From positions 15,960,080-16,024,079 of the forward strand of contig CM019831.1 in NCBI GenBank assembly GCA_009763385.1: DNA of 64,000 nucleotides, read 5' to 3'. Position numbers and translations under genes: made by a program. This stretch comes from Coix lacryma-jobi var. lacryma-jobi (lineage: Eukaryota > Streptophyta > Magnoliopsida > Poales > Poaceae). Position 1 is the first letter of the stretch. Each line of letters starts with the position of its first letter. Under the pieces are notes generated by a model, which was given only the letters and a program-made list of their open reading frames with translations, ran no database searches and was not told the origin of the DNA. This document shows, one piece after another, positions 10,185 through 21,320 of the stretch.

Positions 10185-12284
10185 AAGGAGCTCAGGGGAA
10201 GCCAAGGCGCTGTGGGGGAACCCCTGTAGATGCCCGTCGGCCCTCTCAGGGGTGCAGGGACGGCAGGCCTTGGGCGTTTCTGGCGCTGACATTGTTTGCC
10301 AGCGTTCCTGTCCCCAAGCAGGAGGTGTGCTCCCAGGCCCCGAGGCAAAGCAGCCCTCGGGAGGCGACATGGCGCTGCCCGTGACTAGGACAGAGCCGAG
10401 GTCAGCGCGAGCAACCGGTTTGCGAGCTGACCTGCAGGCGTACCGGTCGGACAGGGGGCACGTGACGGAGCCCACACGTACGGAGGCAGACATGCCCGGA
10501 TGGTGACGGTTGTGGTTGGAGTCGTCCAAGTTGTCGCTGTCGCTGTCGCTGTCACGTCTCGGCGTCGGGTCGTAGTCAGGTCCGTCATCGTCAGCGGCAG
10601 GCCCGTGGTGGCCATCGTGGCCATAACGGTCGCCGCCGTCATTGTGGTGGTCAGCACCGTCTCCATGTCCACCGTCGCCACCATTGCCGCTGTTGCCAGG
10701 CGACGCCGGCGGCGTGCTCCAATCTTGGAGAGCGACAAGGCGCGTGCGTACCAGGTAACGCATGCCACGCAGCATTTCTTCCTCAACACCATCCACCTGT
10801 GGAGGCCTTGGATCTGGGATGAGGATGAGCTTCTGACGGTCGATGAAGCTCGGGTGTAGGCACCAAGCCATGACGAAAAAATCACGGTCGTCATCATCCG
10901 GAGTATCCCGAATGCGAGTGAGCTCCACCTCGGCGCAGGATGGGCCGAGGACGCTCTGGGCGACGGTGGTGTTCCGGGCGTGCAGCGGCAAACGTGAGAG
11001 AGCCACCACGACAGGGAAGCGTAGAGTTGCCGAGCAGCCGTGTGCCATCCTCTGCCAGGGTCTCCACAGCAGCCGAAACGGGAGTCCACCCGGTGGCATT
11101 GCCTGGACACGGTGGCGGTCCGCCGCCAGGATGCGGTGCGGATCATTCTCCAGAACGCGGTCCCGGTCAGCGCGGTGGCGAAAACGGACCGCGAAGTCCT
11201 CAGGCTCATGGAGGCGGACGTCGACGTCGGCGGCGTTGATGGTGAAATGATCTTGCAGGTATCCTCGGACCATATCCGTGGATACCGGAGGACGCGTACC
11301 GCCGATGACAGCGACAAGAGCGTTGCTCAGCTCCTCCTCAGCAGACTGGATCTCAGCTGACCGGGGGACGACCACCTACGGTACCGGCTGCCGCGACGTC
11401 GCAGGGGGATCACCATGAATGCTGGCCGCAACAGAGCCAGCCGAGCCCGGCCCCTCAACATCGACCGCCAACTGGTGGAGTACCGGAGGCGGTGGTGGAA
11501 GGGGTGTCGCTTGAGCTGGCGGCGGTGGTGGAGGCGGAGGGGGTGTGGGCGGTGGCGGCGAGGGGGTGGGGGACCGACAGCACCTGGGCCCCGAACGCGC
11601 ACTCCCTGTGGAGACCGAGCGACCAGAGATGGTGTCCGCAGAGTTGCGACGGTGGATGCCGTCAGGGAGGCGCCGCCTGGTGGAGCGCCGAGCCTGCCGT
11701 GCGCGCGGCGGCGAGCGCCCTCGCTTTATGCCAAGCGCCGTCGGCTGGGGGGGAGGGGGCACGCGGCTGCCCCGCGTGCCCCCTCCCCCCCAGCAGTTGA
11801 AGCAGCGGGGCCGGGAGCGACAGTACGCCCTGACATGGCCTGGGCGGAGGCAGTTGAAGCAGAGGCCATTCAGCTCCGGCGGCACCGGGCGGTGGCAGTG
11901 CGGCGGAGAGGGGCGGCGAGGTTGGCGGCGGCTGCGGACAGTGAAGAAGCCCTCCGCATCCGGGGCTCCCAGGGGCCGCGGTGGGTGCGAAGTGCCCGGA
12001 GCGCGCAGATGCGCATGCGACCGGGGCGGCGCGCGGGGCACAGGCCGGGCGGAGCCGCGAGGCCGCGACGGAGCTGGGGAGGGAGCATCCGCAATGGCCT
12101 TCCCTTTGCCCGGCGGAGGCGGTGGCGGCCGCTCGGAGTCGGAGTCGGAGAAGTCCTCCAGCTCGTGCAGCTGCTCCAACCAATCGGGGCCGCGGAGGTC
12201 GCCGTCAAAGCCCGGTGCGGCGTTCTGCTCCTCCTCGACTTCATCCGCCCAGGAACGGCGGCGGGATGGGGAGCCGCGCTCCAT
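10185..12284 (-). pseudogene. LINE ORF1: zinc knuckle and DUF4283-like protein
   Basis: The ATG is at 12284. The N-terminus is acidic and proline-rich. A retroviral-type zinc knuckle (CFNCLRPGHVRAYC) lies near 11800, followed by a second, broken CFNC. Long proline runs follow, then an in-frame TAG at 11376-11378. After the stop, still in the same frame, a DUF4283-like fold is seen (LVAVIGGTRPPVSTD, then EDFAVRFRHRADRDRVL) and an aspartate/histidine-rich tail. This is the RNA-binding partner of ORF2 in grass L1 elements, upstream of ORF2 on the same strand. The frame is cut at 10184 by the opposite-strand poly(A) insertion. GC content is extreme at 11.4-12.4 kb. Confidence 0.8.
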
Positions 12285-13548
12285 TTGGGGGGGGGTACTG
12301 GCGGCGGCGGCGGGATGGAGGTGGGCGGCGGCGCAGAGGCAGGGTGGAGGGTACTGTTGGGGGCGGTTCTCTCAGCTAGAGAGAGAAACTAGAGAGAGAA
12401 ACATACCTGCCGAATGAAGCCCCGCATACAATATTGTTATCTTATTCTGCGATCCATGAGTTTTATTTATAAAAAATTAGCTATTCCGTAGCAACGCACG
12501 GCCACGGCCACGATACTAGTAAGTTTAAATTCTTTGACTACTCGAATGTAAGAATTATATTCTTTTGTAGACGAGGGACTGCTAGCTAAATTCCAGATGC
12601 ATGCGTTGGCTCCTCTGCTCCGCCTATCTCGCCGGCCATCTCCGAGCAGCTCATTATTTAATTTTCAAGCTCAAATCAGAGCTGGCGGACGGGCTGGTAG
12701 CGCAACAATTAGAAGCAAAGGACACAGAGAAACAATTAGAAGCTTTCAACACTTGCATTTTGTTTGACAAGTAGTGTTCGCCAGCAACATGTAGTGTGCA
12801 TGTTTGGATGCATATGGCCAGAGATTCACCATGATTAGTTCCAAGTTCCCATCAGAACTACCGTCTGTATATGAGTATGTGTATACGCATGCGTGAGCCG
12901 GATGGGAACATATGTATCCGTAGGTTAGTGCCAGTTGCAACTGAATTGCTAGCCAGGTTCATGCATGAACATGTATGTAGGCAAAGTTAGGGGTTTAAGT
13001 AGGAAGGTGGGGGACATCGTACTGCATAAATCTATCATCGTCCGTACTGCATGTTGCCAAAGAAAAACTATCCTTGGTTATTTCTTTGAAGGTACTGATG
13101 TGTGTACTTAGGTTAAGTAATGCCGTCCTTTCCGTGAAGCTGAAAAACTTTTATGAATGAGCGTCTAACTTGGCACGAGGTGGGTAATTATTTAGTCCCA
13201 CTTCGATCCGCCTATGTTATGTCTCGCTCCCTAATAAATAATATATATCCACATCCTCCCTTGCCGAGGTAAGGCTTGACCCTCACATCAAATTGTTTTT
13301 TTCTTGTCGTTCTGTAAAAAAGATTATCTTTTTGGAAAGACAAATGGTCTGCACATATCTTAGAACAACAGTTCCCTCAGGTATGCTCTTTTGCAAAGAA
13401 CAATTGCACTTCTGTCAGCAGGACTTTTGATCTCAGGGAATAAACAGTGACCATATCAGGAGGTATCAGTGCAGCGTATAGTATTTTCGTCTCATAACAA
13501 ACTAGCACCAGCCGGCTTATCAGCCCAACCACCAACCAGCGAACAGGC
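12285..13548. other. Non-coding stretch, no gene recognised
   Basis: It begins with the probable LINE 5' UTR (to about 12420) and continues as AT-rich DNA without a convincing open frame. A piece reading CCAGCCGGCTTATCAGCCC near 13508-13526 resembles the end of a grass DNA element. A 19-bp direct repeat occurs at 13549-13567 and 13583-13601. Confidence 0.4.
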
Positions 13549-13594
13549 TAGAGGATTCCAATGATCTTGGCAGAAGCAGTCTTAGAGGATTCCA

Positions 13595-13928
13595 ATGATC
13601 TGGACTTATTCTGGTGGATCAACAAGATTCAAAGCTGCTGCAGCATACATAAAGCTAATTGGCGATCAGGAAATCAACCCAACATTTAAGTGGCTCTGGA
13701 AATCATATTGTCAACCAAAACAAAAAACCTTCTGGCCATTGTTATTGTTGAAGGACAGACTGAGTATATATAGGAAACATTCTCAGGAATGCGCTATAAT
13801 TGTGAAATTTGCTCCCTGGCCATTGAAGAATCAGTTGACTACCTCTTCTGGCATTGTCCCTTTGCTTAACAATGCCTGAGAGTTTTAAGTCTGGAAATAT
13901 GTTTTGAACAAGCGGTTCAGAAAGGAGT
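13595..13928 (+). pseudogene. LINE C-terminal zf-RVT fragment
   Basis: The translation contains FKWLWKSYCQPKQKTF and LLLKDRLS, typical of the zinc-binding domain (zf-RVT) that follows reverse transcriptase in plant LINEs. The spacing of the remaining cysteines is degraded. Upstream ORF2 is absent. The hAT element at 13937-17206 is inserted just downstream, and LINE similarity resumes at about 17775. Confidence 0.7.
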
Positions 13929-13936
13929 GAAGGGGT
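13929..13936. repeat. hAT target-site duplication, left copy
   Basis: GAAGGGGT, identical to 17207-17214. An 8-bp duplication is diagnostic of hAT insertion. Confidence 0.97.
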
Positions 13937-14325
13937 CAGGGGCGGAGCTACAGGGTATGCTGTATATGCTTCAGCATACCCTGCGTTTCCACCGTGTATA
14001 CGAGTAAATATACGGATTTTATTTATATCAAAAAAGAAAAACGCTCATCTACATCAGGCGCAGTCACGACCCAACCCAGCAACGAAAACAGAAAGATCTA
14101 CTAGAATCGTGCGTGCGGCCGCCGCCTCGCGTCGCTCGACTCAGCCGCCATTCGCATCGTTCCTTTTCCCCATTGGCAGATGCCCACATCGCTGATCACC
14201 TGATGCCCTCCGAGGAGCAGGCAGCAGCCGATCATCAATTCAACTCTGCCATCGCCGAGCAAGGACCACCGGACCAGGGAGCAACCGAGCAAGTTGGCAG
14301 ACGCAAAGCACCAAGCAGCCGCAAA

Positions 14326-14510
14326 GTAAGTATAACTTATTAGATGTGACTAGTGGCTTCTAATTTTTTTAATTGCTAATTTGCAATGATGATCCCGATC
14401 CATGCAAATTTTTTATTCAATTCATTCAAGAAATTCCTAATTCATGTATGCTTTAATTACTAATTATTTGGCATTGTGCTTTGTAATATTTAAAATATTA
14501 TATTATGCAG
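14326..14510 (+). other. Probable 5'-UTR intron of the hAT transposase
   Basis: A strong donor (GCAAA followed by GTAAGTATA) at 14326 and an acceptor ending TTATGCAG at 14510 bracket an AT-rich 185-bp stretch. The transposase ATG follows two bases after the acceptor. Supported by consensus only. Confidence 0.55.
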
Positions 14511-14512
14511 TA

Positions 14513-16999
14513 ATGAAGAGAGACGGGGACATTGCATCTCTTTTTCAGAAACATGAAGCAAAGAGGAAGGCAGCAGCAGCTGCTGCTACGTCTAATCATT
14601 CTCCTAATCCGATTGTACCTGTGGTAGAACATCAGACTCGTGAGAGAGTAGTTGAGGAAACTGAAAATCATGTGCTACCGCCGCCACCACCACCGCCACA
14701 GCCACTACCACAACCGTCTTCAGTGCCACCAGTTTATGATATCAATCGTCTTCCACATGATCCAGGTGAAAGACATCCCATTCTTAGTTATCCGATTAAT
14801 GATCAAGATGCAATTCGAAGAGCATATATTACTAAAGGTCCATTCAAACCTTTTGCACATGATTTTCCGAAAACATGGATTTCAGGACAAAATCGCCAAT
14901 TCAGTTTTTGTTGGATGTACAACCATGAATGGCTTGAGTATAGTATTAAGAAGGATGCTGCATTTTGCTTTATATGCTACTTGTTCAAGAAGGACACTGG
15001 GTCAAAGGCATTTACTGTTGATGGCTGGAATAATTGGAATATAGGAGAGCCTGCACTTGTCAAACATCTAGGTTCCAAGGCACATATTGCAGCTCAAGAG
15101 AGGTACATTGGCTTTATAAATCCCAAGGTAGCAATTGATTATAATATTCAGAAGTGGAGCGATGAGGATCTTCGACTTTATAAGAAACGATTGACTTATT
15201 CACTTAGGTGTATCAAGTTTCTTTTGCATCAAGGGTTGGCATTTCGTGGACATGATGAAAGTGAAGAATCTAGCAACAGAGGGAACTTCATTGAACTTTT
15301 GAAATTTCTCGCCGGAAATAGTGAAGAAGTCAACAAGTATGTTTTGGATAATGCTCCAGGTAACTGTACCTTAACTAGCCCAGACATACAAAAGCAAATT
15401 ATTCATTGTTGTGCCCTGGAAACTAGAAAGAAAATAATCGAAGACCTTGGTGATGAGCCCTTTGCAATTTTAGCTGATGAGTCTAGTGATATATCACATA
15501 AAGAACAATTAGCTCTTTGCTTGCGTTATGTTGATAAATTGGGAAGGCCATGTGAGCATTTTATTGGAGTTGTTCATGTAGATGATACTACCTCTTTATC
15601 ACTGAAGGGTGCAATTGAAGCTTTACTTGTTCGTCATGGCTTGAGTTTGACTCAAATCCGTGGTCAAGGTTATGATGGGGCTAGCAACATGAAAGGAGAT
15701 ATTAAAGGGTTGAAAACATTGATCATACAAGAGTCACCTTCTGCTTAATATATTCATTGTTTTGCACATCAACTCCAATTGGTTCTTGTGGCTGTTGCTA
15801 AGGGAAATACTGATTGCAGCTCCTTTTTTGATCAAGTATCTATCTTGTTGAATATTGTTGGGGTTTCTTGTAAGCGTCATGACATGCTCAGAAAAGCTAG
15901 GCTTGAAAATATCAAGAAAGCACTTGATTGTGGTGAAATTGAATCTGGAACTGGATTACATCAAGAGATGGGTTTGCCTAGGCCTGGAGATACTCGATGG
16001 GGATCTCATTACAAAACTATATGCAACATCCTTACTATGTATGAGTCAATCCATGACGTACTGGTTGATCTTGGGGATGATCCGACATATAAGGATGATT
16101 GGGCCAAAATCCATTATGTGACTGGAGCATTCGAGACCTTTGAGTTTGTTTTCTTTGCACATTTAATGTATATTATTCTTGGATACACGAATGAGTTATC
16201 TGAGTGTTTGCAAAGAAGGGAGCAAGATATTCTTAATGCAATATCACTTGTTAATGTGGCAAAGAAAAGAATTCAAGAATTGAGGTCTGATGGTTGGAAT
16301 AATTTTCTTGAAAAGGTCACCTCATTTTGTGATAAACATGGTGTTGATGTGCCTGCTATGGATGGTGTTTATGTTCCTTATGGAAAATCAACAAGGAAAG
16401 CTCATGCTCGAAAGCAAACCAATGATGACCACTTCAGAAGAGAAGTATACATTGGTGTCATTGATCAAATAAGTCAAGAACTTGATAATCGGTTTGATGA
16501 GATCAACATGGAGTTGTTGTCTTGTATGGCGGCCTTCAATCCTTCTAAGTCATTTGAGTCTTTTGATGCACGAAAGCTACGAAGACTGGCCGAGTTCTAC
16601 CCAAAGGACTTCTCAAATAATGATTTGAGAAGACTTGAATTGCAGCTAGATAATTATATTGATGACATCAGGCATGATGATAGATTCAAAGGTCTAGAAA
16701 ATATTGTTGATCTCTCAGTTATGCTTGTTCAAACAAAGAGACATAAAGTGCATGATATGGTTTATCAGCTTCTCAAATTGGTATTGCTTCTACCCGTGGC
16801 AACAGCAAGTGTTGAAAGAGTATTTTCTGCATTGGTTTTAGTGAAAACCAAAACCCGAAATAAGATGGGAGATAGTGTTTTGGATGATTGTCTTGTCACT
16901 TTCATTGAGCGAGATATTTTCTTTGAAATTGATGAGGATGACATAATTGATACATTTATGTCCCTTCGGAAGCGTCGAATAAATTCATTAGTAAAATAG
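14513..16999 (+). pseudogene. hAT transposase (TTF-type zinc finger, ZMYM-like) with one internal stop
   Basis: The frame starts MKRDGDIASLF right after a splice-acceptor-like site and spans 829 codons. The order is a low-complexity Ala/Pro linker (residues 20-75), a TTF-type zinc finger region (about 110-210, with AFCFICYLF), a DUF4371-like/RNase H core (ADESSDI and GYDGASNM, about 320-400), and the hAT dimerisation domain (LLPVATASVERVFSA, about 755-815). The only defect seen is TAA at 15746-15748, codon 412, just before IHCFAHQLQL, where family members usually have an aromatic residue. One base change could explain it. The encoded protein would act in the nucleus on the element's own ends; with the stop it is probably inactive, though the element might move with help in trans. 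Confidence 0.92.
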
Positions 17000-17206
17000 C
17001 ACTGTAAGTCTCTAGTGATCTATTATGCATAAATTTGAACTATGAGTCTGGCTTTTGAACTATTTATATATTGTATTTAATGGATATGGTTTGTACTTAG
17101 TCCATGAATTTAAACCTTATTATTGAGTTGGAAAATGGATTTACCGAATTGCGTATGAAATTTTTTGATAAGCATACCCTGACCCAAAATCCTAGATTCG
17201 CCACTG

Positions 17207-17214
17207 GAAGGGGT
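17207..17214. repeat. hAT target-site duplication, right copy
   Basis: GAAGGGGT, identical to 13929-13936. Confidence 0.97.
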
Positions 17215-17774
17215 AGGAGAATTAGGGTTTCATTAACTGAACTTCAATAACCTTTTACATGAGCAATGCCCGAGCTATTTAATTATAGTCTACTGTACAC
17301 ACTTGCTCAGACCATTTTACAATAATGCCTCGTGTATTGGTGAGTCTATTATTCCTGGGATATTCCCACTTTATCTGATGGGGTGTTGTGGGCAGTCTGG
17401 ACCCTTCGTCGTTACGGGCCGCCACCTTGTTGATTGGGCCTTCTCAGGAGTTTTCCTCACAGGGCCAGCGGCCCACTTTCCAAAGGCTAGCCTCTGCCTG
17501 AATTGACTTCTGTCTCGTGGTGCCTTCGCATGGGGGCCTTCACCATCATCCGGGTGTCGCAACAAGACCTGTGGTAGCACCTAGTGGGGCTTTCACCTAA
17601 CATCCTTCGTACGGCGAGGGTTGCATCCGCATAGCTATGGAGAACTCACCTGGCAAAAGTACGAAAAACATTTGGTCGTCAGTCACTAAAAAACATCAAT
17701 GAAGCCTACACCCTATCCTTCAGGCCTTCGCGGCCCACATCCTCCCCAACAAAATAATTCAAGGTAACTCCTTT
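17215..17774. other. Unassigned sequence within the LINE remnant
   Basis: It separates the hAT element from the resumed LINE tail. About 17380-17740 is GC-rich and unlike its flanks, so it may be another insertion. No ends, repeats or conserved frame were recognised. Confidence 0.35.
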
Positions 17775-18170
17775 GAAAACGTGCATAATGGCCACCAAAA
17801 TCCAATTACAATCTTAGTTCTTCTTGATTGTAGTAGTTGTCATGTTATTGACTATATGGGAAGCAAGAAATAAACTCATTTTCAATAGCAATCAGATCGA
17901 CATTCAGGTTTACAAAGACTCTTCTATTAGGAAATCTGACCAGTTTCCCTAAGGGTGAAAGAAAATTTATCTCCTCAATTTGACCAATGGTTCCAAAGTA
18001 TTCCACATATTTCAGCTCAATTTTATTTTCTTTATTTCCTTCTTTGTCTGTTGAGCTTATTCCTTAGTTGTTTTGCTCCCTGTTCTTGTAATTTGTACTC
18101 CTTTTGTTTATTTCAATAAATTTCTCGATAGGGGCCTCGGCCACTCCAGTTTCCTCAAAAACCTTATCTT
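17775..18170 (+). mobile_element. LINE 3' end (end of ORF2 and 3' UTR)
   Basis: The translation near 17850 contains IWEARNKLIFNSNQI, which corresponds to the conserved tryptophan/arginine-rich tail that follows the zf-RVT domain of plant LINEs. A 3'-UTR-like stretch follows (CCTGTTCTTGTAATTTG, then AATAAATTTC). It has the same orientation as the zf-RVT fragment at 13595, so the two are probably one LINE split by the hAT insertion. Confidence 0.6.
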
Positions 18171-18645
18171 GGGAACACAGACAAAAATAATATAATATGA
18201 ATTACTTATTTTGCATTGTGAACAGACTCAAGTTCTCAATTTGATAAAGGTCGTCATACTTTTCTAGATCTGTTGTATCACTTAACAATGTTATTATTTT
18301 ATTGATAGATGATGTATCTATCAATAGCAAGGCTTTTGTAGTGACTTTATTAATCTTGAGATCTACTATTGACCAATATTTTAGACAAATGTAGAGTAGG
18401 GGTGCTTGTGCGTTTATATGGGTGAGTGTCACCTTCCATACTGTGTTTCGCAATGTAAATATTCATTTTGTGTGTTTTCTTTTTGTTTATTTTTAACACG
18501 ATATGTATGTAGCACTTGTACAAAAAAACAATTTATACTGACACATCCTTCTTCCACTAGCGACACAAAAATAATGGCACCAATGTAGAGTGGATTGGGT
18601 GCCCAGGGCCTAGAAAAGATTGTGGAGAGCTATTTTTCACATGCG
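18171..18645. other. AT-rich stretch, no gene recognised
   Basis: No conserved frame or repeat end was recognised. The gypsy pol remnant begins downstream. Confidence 0.35.
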
Positions 18646-18659
18646 GACGGTCAAATTAA

Positions 18660-20248
18660 AATGCTCGTATAAATTGCTGGCGAATTTCAATGCTCAGAAG
18701 GATCACTAAATGCTTATCTTGATATGTGCTTTGACATCATTACTTACTTTACCGAATTCCAAATTCAGCATATCCCAAGGTATGAAAATCATAAAGCCAA
18801 CATGTTAGCTCAACAAGTATCTGGCTATGACGCCGGTAGGCGTAATTTTCATATACAAGAAAAGCCGATGCATCAGAATTTGAATTTTTTATGTGCAGGT
18901 TATGAAGAACCGACTCAGTCGGCTTACCCAGTCGACTAAGCCGGCTGTCCTAGTCGACTAAGCAGGTTGTCCCAGACGGCTAAGCTAGCTGTCCCAGTCA
19001 GCTCAGTCAGGTCTCATGTGGCTAGCCTAGTTGATTCGTCTGTTGAGTTCCCAAATCGCCCCGAATGGATCTCTATTGAAGGTGAGGCCGATTTGGAAGA
19101 TTGGAGGACTTCCTTGTTGAAATATTTTCGTGATCCAAGTGCTAAATTTGATAAAAAATATTCGGTGGAGTGCATTTAAATATGTGCTACATAACAATGA
19201 GCTCTACCAAAGGACCACCGAAGAATTGTTGCTTAAATGCTTAGGATCTGATCAAGCAAGGGTGGCTATGGGAGAAGTCCATGAAGGTATTTGTGGTACA
19301 CATCAATCAGCCCTGAAGATGAAGTGGTTGTTGCGTAGAGCTGATTTTTATTGGCCTACTATGATGGCCAATTGTTTTTGTTACTATAAAGGTTGTGAAG
19401 AATGCCAATGGTTTGAGAATGTGCAGCTTGTGCCTGCTGCTATGTTTCATCCTATCATCAAACCATGACCTTTTTATGGTTGGGGGCTAGATTTCATTGG
19501 CCAAATTCATCGCCCATCTTCGAAGGGACATCGTTTCGTCTTGGTTACTACAGATTACTTCACTAAATGGACCGAAGTGGTACCTTTGAATATAACACAC
19601 AAGGAGGTAATTGAGTTCATCGCCGAGCATATTATACATAGATTCAGCATCCCTCAAACATTAACTACAGATCAAGGGACATCTTTTATATCTAAGGAGG
19701 TACGAGATTTTGCCAAATTGTATAAAATAAAGATGCTCAACTCATCTCCATACTATGCTCAAGCTAATGGCCAAGCTGAGTCTAGTAATAAAACTTTGAT
19801 CAAGCTTATCAAGAAGAAGATTGGGGAGAACCCAAGAAGGTGGCATGAAGTTTTGTCTGAAGCTCTATGGGCATATCATATATCAAGGCATGGTGCTACA
19901 AAGGTTACTCCTTTTGAGTTAGTATATGGTCAAGAAGCTGTGTTACCCGTTGAGGTGAATTTTGATGCATATAGACTTGCTAAGTAAAAGGACTTATCCA
20001 CTGTTATATATCATGATGCAATGATGGATAACATCAACGAGGTGACTGATAAAAGATTAAGAGCTCCCAAGGAGATGGAGAAAGACAAGGCACGGGTTGC
20101 CAAAGCATACAATAAGAAAGTAAAAAGCAAATCATTCCAAGTGGGAGAGTTAGTGTGCAAAACTATACTTCCACTTGTATCAAAGAGCAATAAGTTTGGC
20201 AAGTGGTCACCAAGTTGGGAAGGTCCTTATAAAGTGATAACAAGGTAA
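18660..20248 (+). pseudogene. Ty3/gypsy RNase H-integrase remnant
   Basis: The end of an RNase H domain (FQIQHIPRYENHKANMLAQ, 18755-18810) is followed by a linker, then the integrase zinc finger (HEGICGTH...CEECQ, 19280-19410). The DDE core follows: TTDYFTKW, TTDQGTSF and ESSNKTL supply D, D and E (19540-19800). A C-terminal domain ends with SWEGPYKV at 20213-20236. Defects are a frameshift near 19150, TGA at 19466-19468 (in place of a Trp) and TAA at 19985-19987. Gag, protease and most of reverse transcriptase are missing. The layout resembles the Tat/RIRE2-type lineage without chromodomain; this is inference. The 3' LTR follows at 20494. Confidence 0.88.
18905..19010 (+). repeat. Short tandem repeat array in the pol linker
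   Basis: About four imperfect units of roughly 24 bp are built around GTCGACTAAGC(C/A)GG and TGTCCCAG. They lie between RNase H and integrase. A related CCGGCTAAGCCGG motif recurs in the same element's LTR. Confidence 0.6.
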
Positions 20249-20480
20249 TATTTGGTAATGTATATATGCTAGTGACATTGCAAGATGAAGGTCTCCCAAG
20301 AGCAATAAACAGGAGGTATTTGAAAAAGTACTTTTTATATGTGTATGGCAAGAAGCCTAAGTGTTCTCCAAACAATGGCTGATGTATAATCGCCCTTAGT
20401 CGCTAAACAACTGATGAGATGGGTATCGTCGTTGTTCGGTTTTTAATTTTGTTTTCAAATTCATATCAAATTCAGCTAAA

Positions 20481-20493
20481 AACAGGGGGCATA
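20481..20493 (+). other. Polypurine tract of the plus-strand gypsy element
   Basis: AACAGGGGGCATA lies directly before the TGTTGACAC start of the LTR, the usual place for plus-strand priming. Confidence 0.6.
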
Positions 20494-21320
20494 TGTTGAC
20501 ACTCAAAAAAATCCTTGGATGAATTTCTGGCATCTCTAACAAGTTGTATGCATGATATATTTGTTGTTGGCCAAAAGGGATAGCAAAATATCAAAAAATC
20601 ATGAAGAAATGACGTGCTGCCTGAACCGAGAGAACCGGCTAAGCCGGGTCCAGGACCCGACCTAGTCGGTTCCTGCTGCCTGAGCCAAGAACCGGCTAAG
20701 CCAGGTGTGAAATCCGACTTAGTTAGTTCACCCGACCCCAAGCAAACCGGCTTAGCCGGGTCCGCCCTCCAACCGGCTGGGCTGACCAGGCCGACCCCGA
20801 GCAAAACGGCTTAGCCGGGTCTAGAGCCGGCTAAGTCGATTTTCGCCTAATTCCGAACTAATTTGGTTTCTAAATCGGTTTTTGGTACGTTTTTGACGTG
20901 GAAAACTTGGAGAACATGTTTTGGAGTTGTTTCCTACTGAGATAAGACCACCCCTCTATATAAACGAGAGGATCATGGCCGATTGAGATTCCATCTATCC
21001 AATCAATCAAAAACACATCTACTCAACCCTTTACTCTCTCCTCTCGTTATCCTGTTGTTCGTCGCACCTCCCGGCGAGATTCGACGGTGTTCTAGGCGGC
21101 CTTGCTGGTTCTAGGGCAACCTCCACGTGCTCCTCCCCGATGGGTCTTCCCGGGAGAAATCAACACAAGGACTCAAGTCCTAAATCGGGCTAACCGGTCT
21201 CTAGATCGGTTTCGTCGGTTTGATCAAGCAAGTTCCTTACTGTTTCTAGGTTGATTTGCAACCTCTTTGGGCGTGCTAGCCGTGCTGGTGTGATTTGGAT
21301 CACTTCTAATGTGATCAGCA
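20494..21320 (+). mobile_element. 3' LTR of the plus-strand gypsy element (about 827 bp)
   Basis: It begins TGTTGACACTC right after the polypurine tract and probably ends GTGATCAGCA. It contains a cluster of near-palindromic CCGGCT(A/T)AGCCGG motifs (20635-20840) and a TATATAAA promoter-like box near 20960. The last 314 bp are repeated at 24270-24590. The end point is inferred from a CA end and a TGTTGA/TCAGCA terminal inversion; the 5' LTR is not in the window. Confidence 0.65.

Larger units (their letters stand above)
5735..12533. repeat. Possible terminal inverted repeat pair around the LINE region
   Basis: The left side reads TTACTAGATAAATATCC followed by GTGCGTTGCACGG. The reverse complement of the right side (about 12488-12533) reads CTTACTAGTATCGTGGCC followed by GTGCGTTGCTACGG. 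The pair is inverted and about 6.8 kb apart, with LINE sequence between. I found no convincing target duplication, so this may be two independent copies of a common grass repeat. Confidence 0.3.
13937..17206 (+). mobile_element. Complete hAT DNA transposon (3270 bp)
   Basis: The left end is CAGGGGCGGAGCTACAG. The right end, reverse-complemented, is CAGTGGCGAATCTAG, an imperfect terminal inverted repeat of hAT type. Subterminal AGCATACCCTG motifs recur near both ends (13972-13982 and 17171-17181). A perfect 8-bp target duplication flanks it. It carries one transposase gene in plus orientation and lies inside a LINE remnant. Structure and near-intact coding sequence suggest a fairly young insertion. 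Confidence 0.95.

Noticed and set aside
10385..11317. 310-codon minus-strand frame in another phase
   Set aside because: Shadow of LINE ORF1; low-complexity Thr/Met/Ala composition and no domain.
11415..12417. Long plus-strand open frames (290-325 codons)
   Set aside because: They are antisense to LINE ORF1 in extremely GC-rich DNA, where stops are rare; the minus strand has the zinc knuckle and DUF4283-like domain.
13549..13601. 19-bp direct repeat TAGAGGATTCCAATGATCT as a target duplication
   Set aside because: Only 15 bp separate the copies, too little for a mobile element; more likely local slippage.
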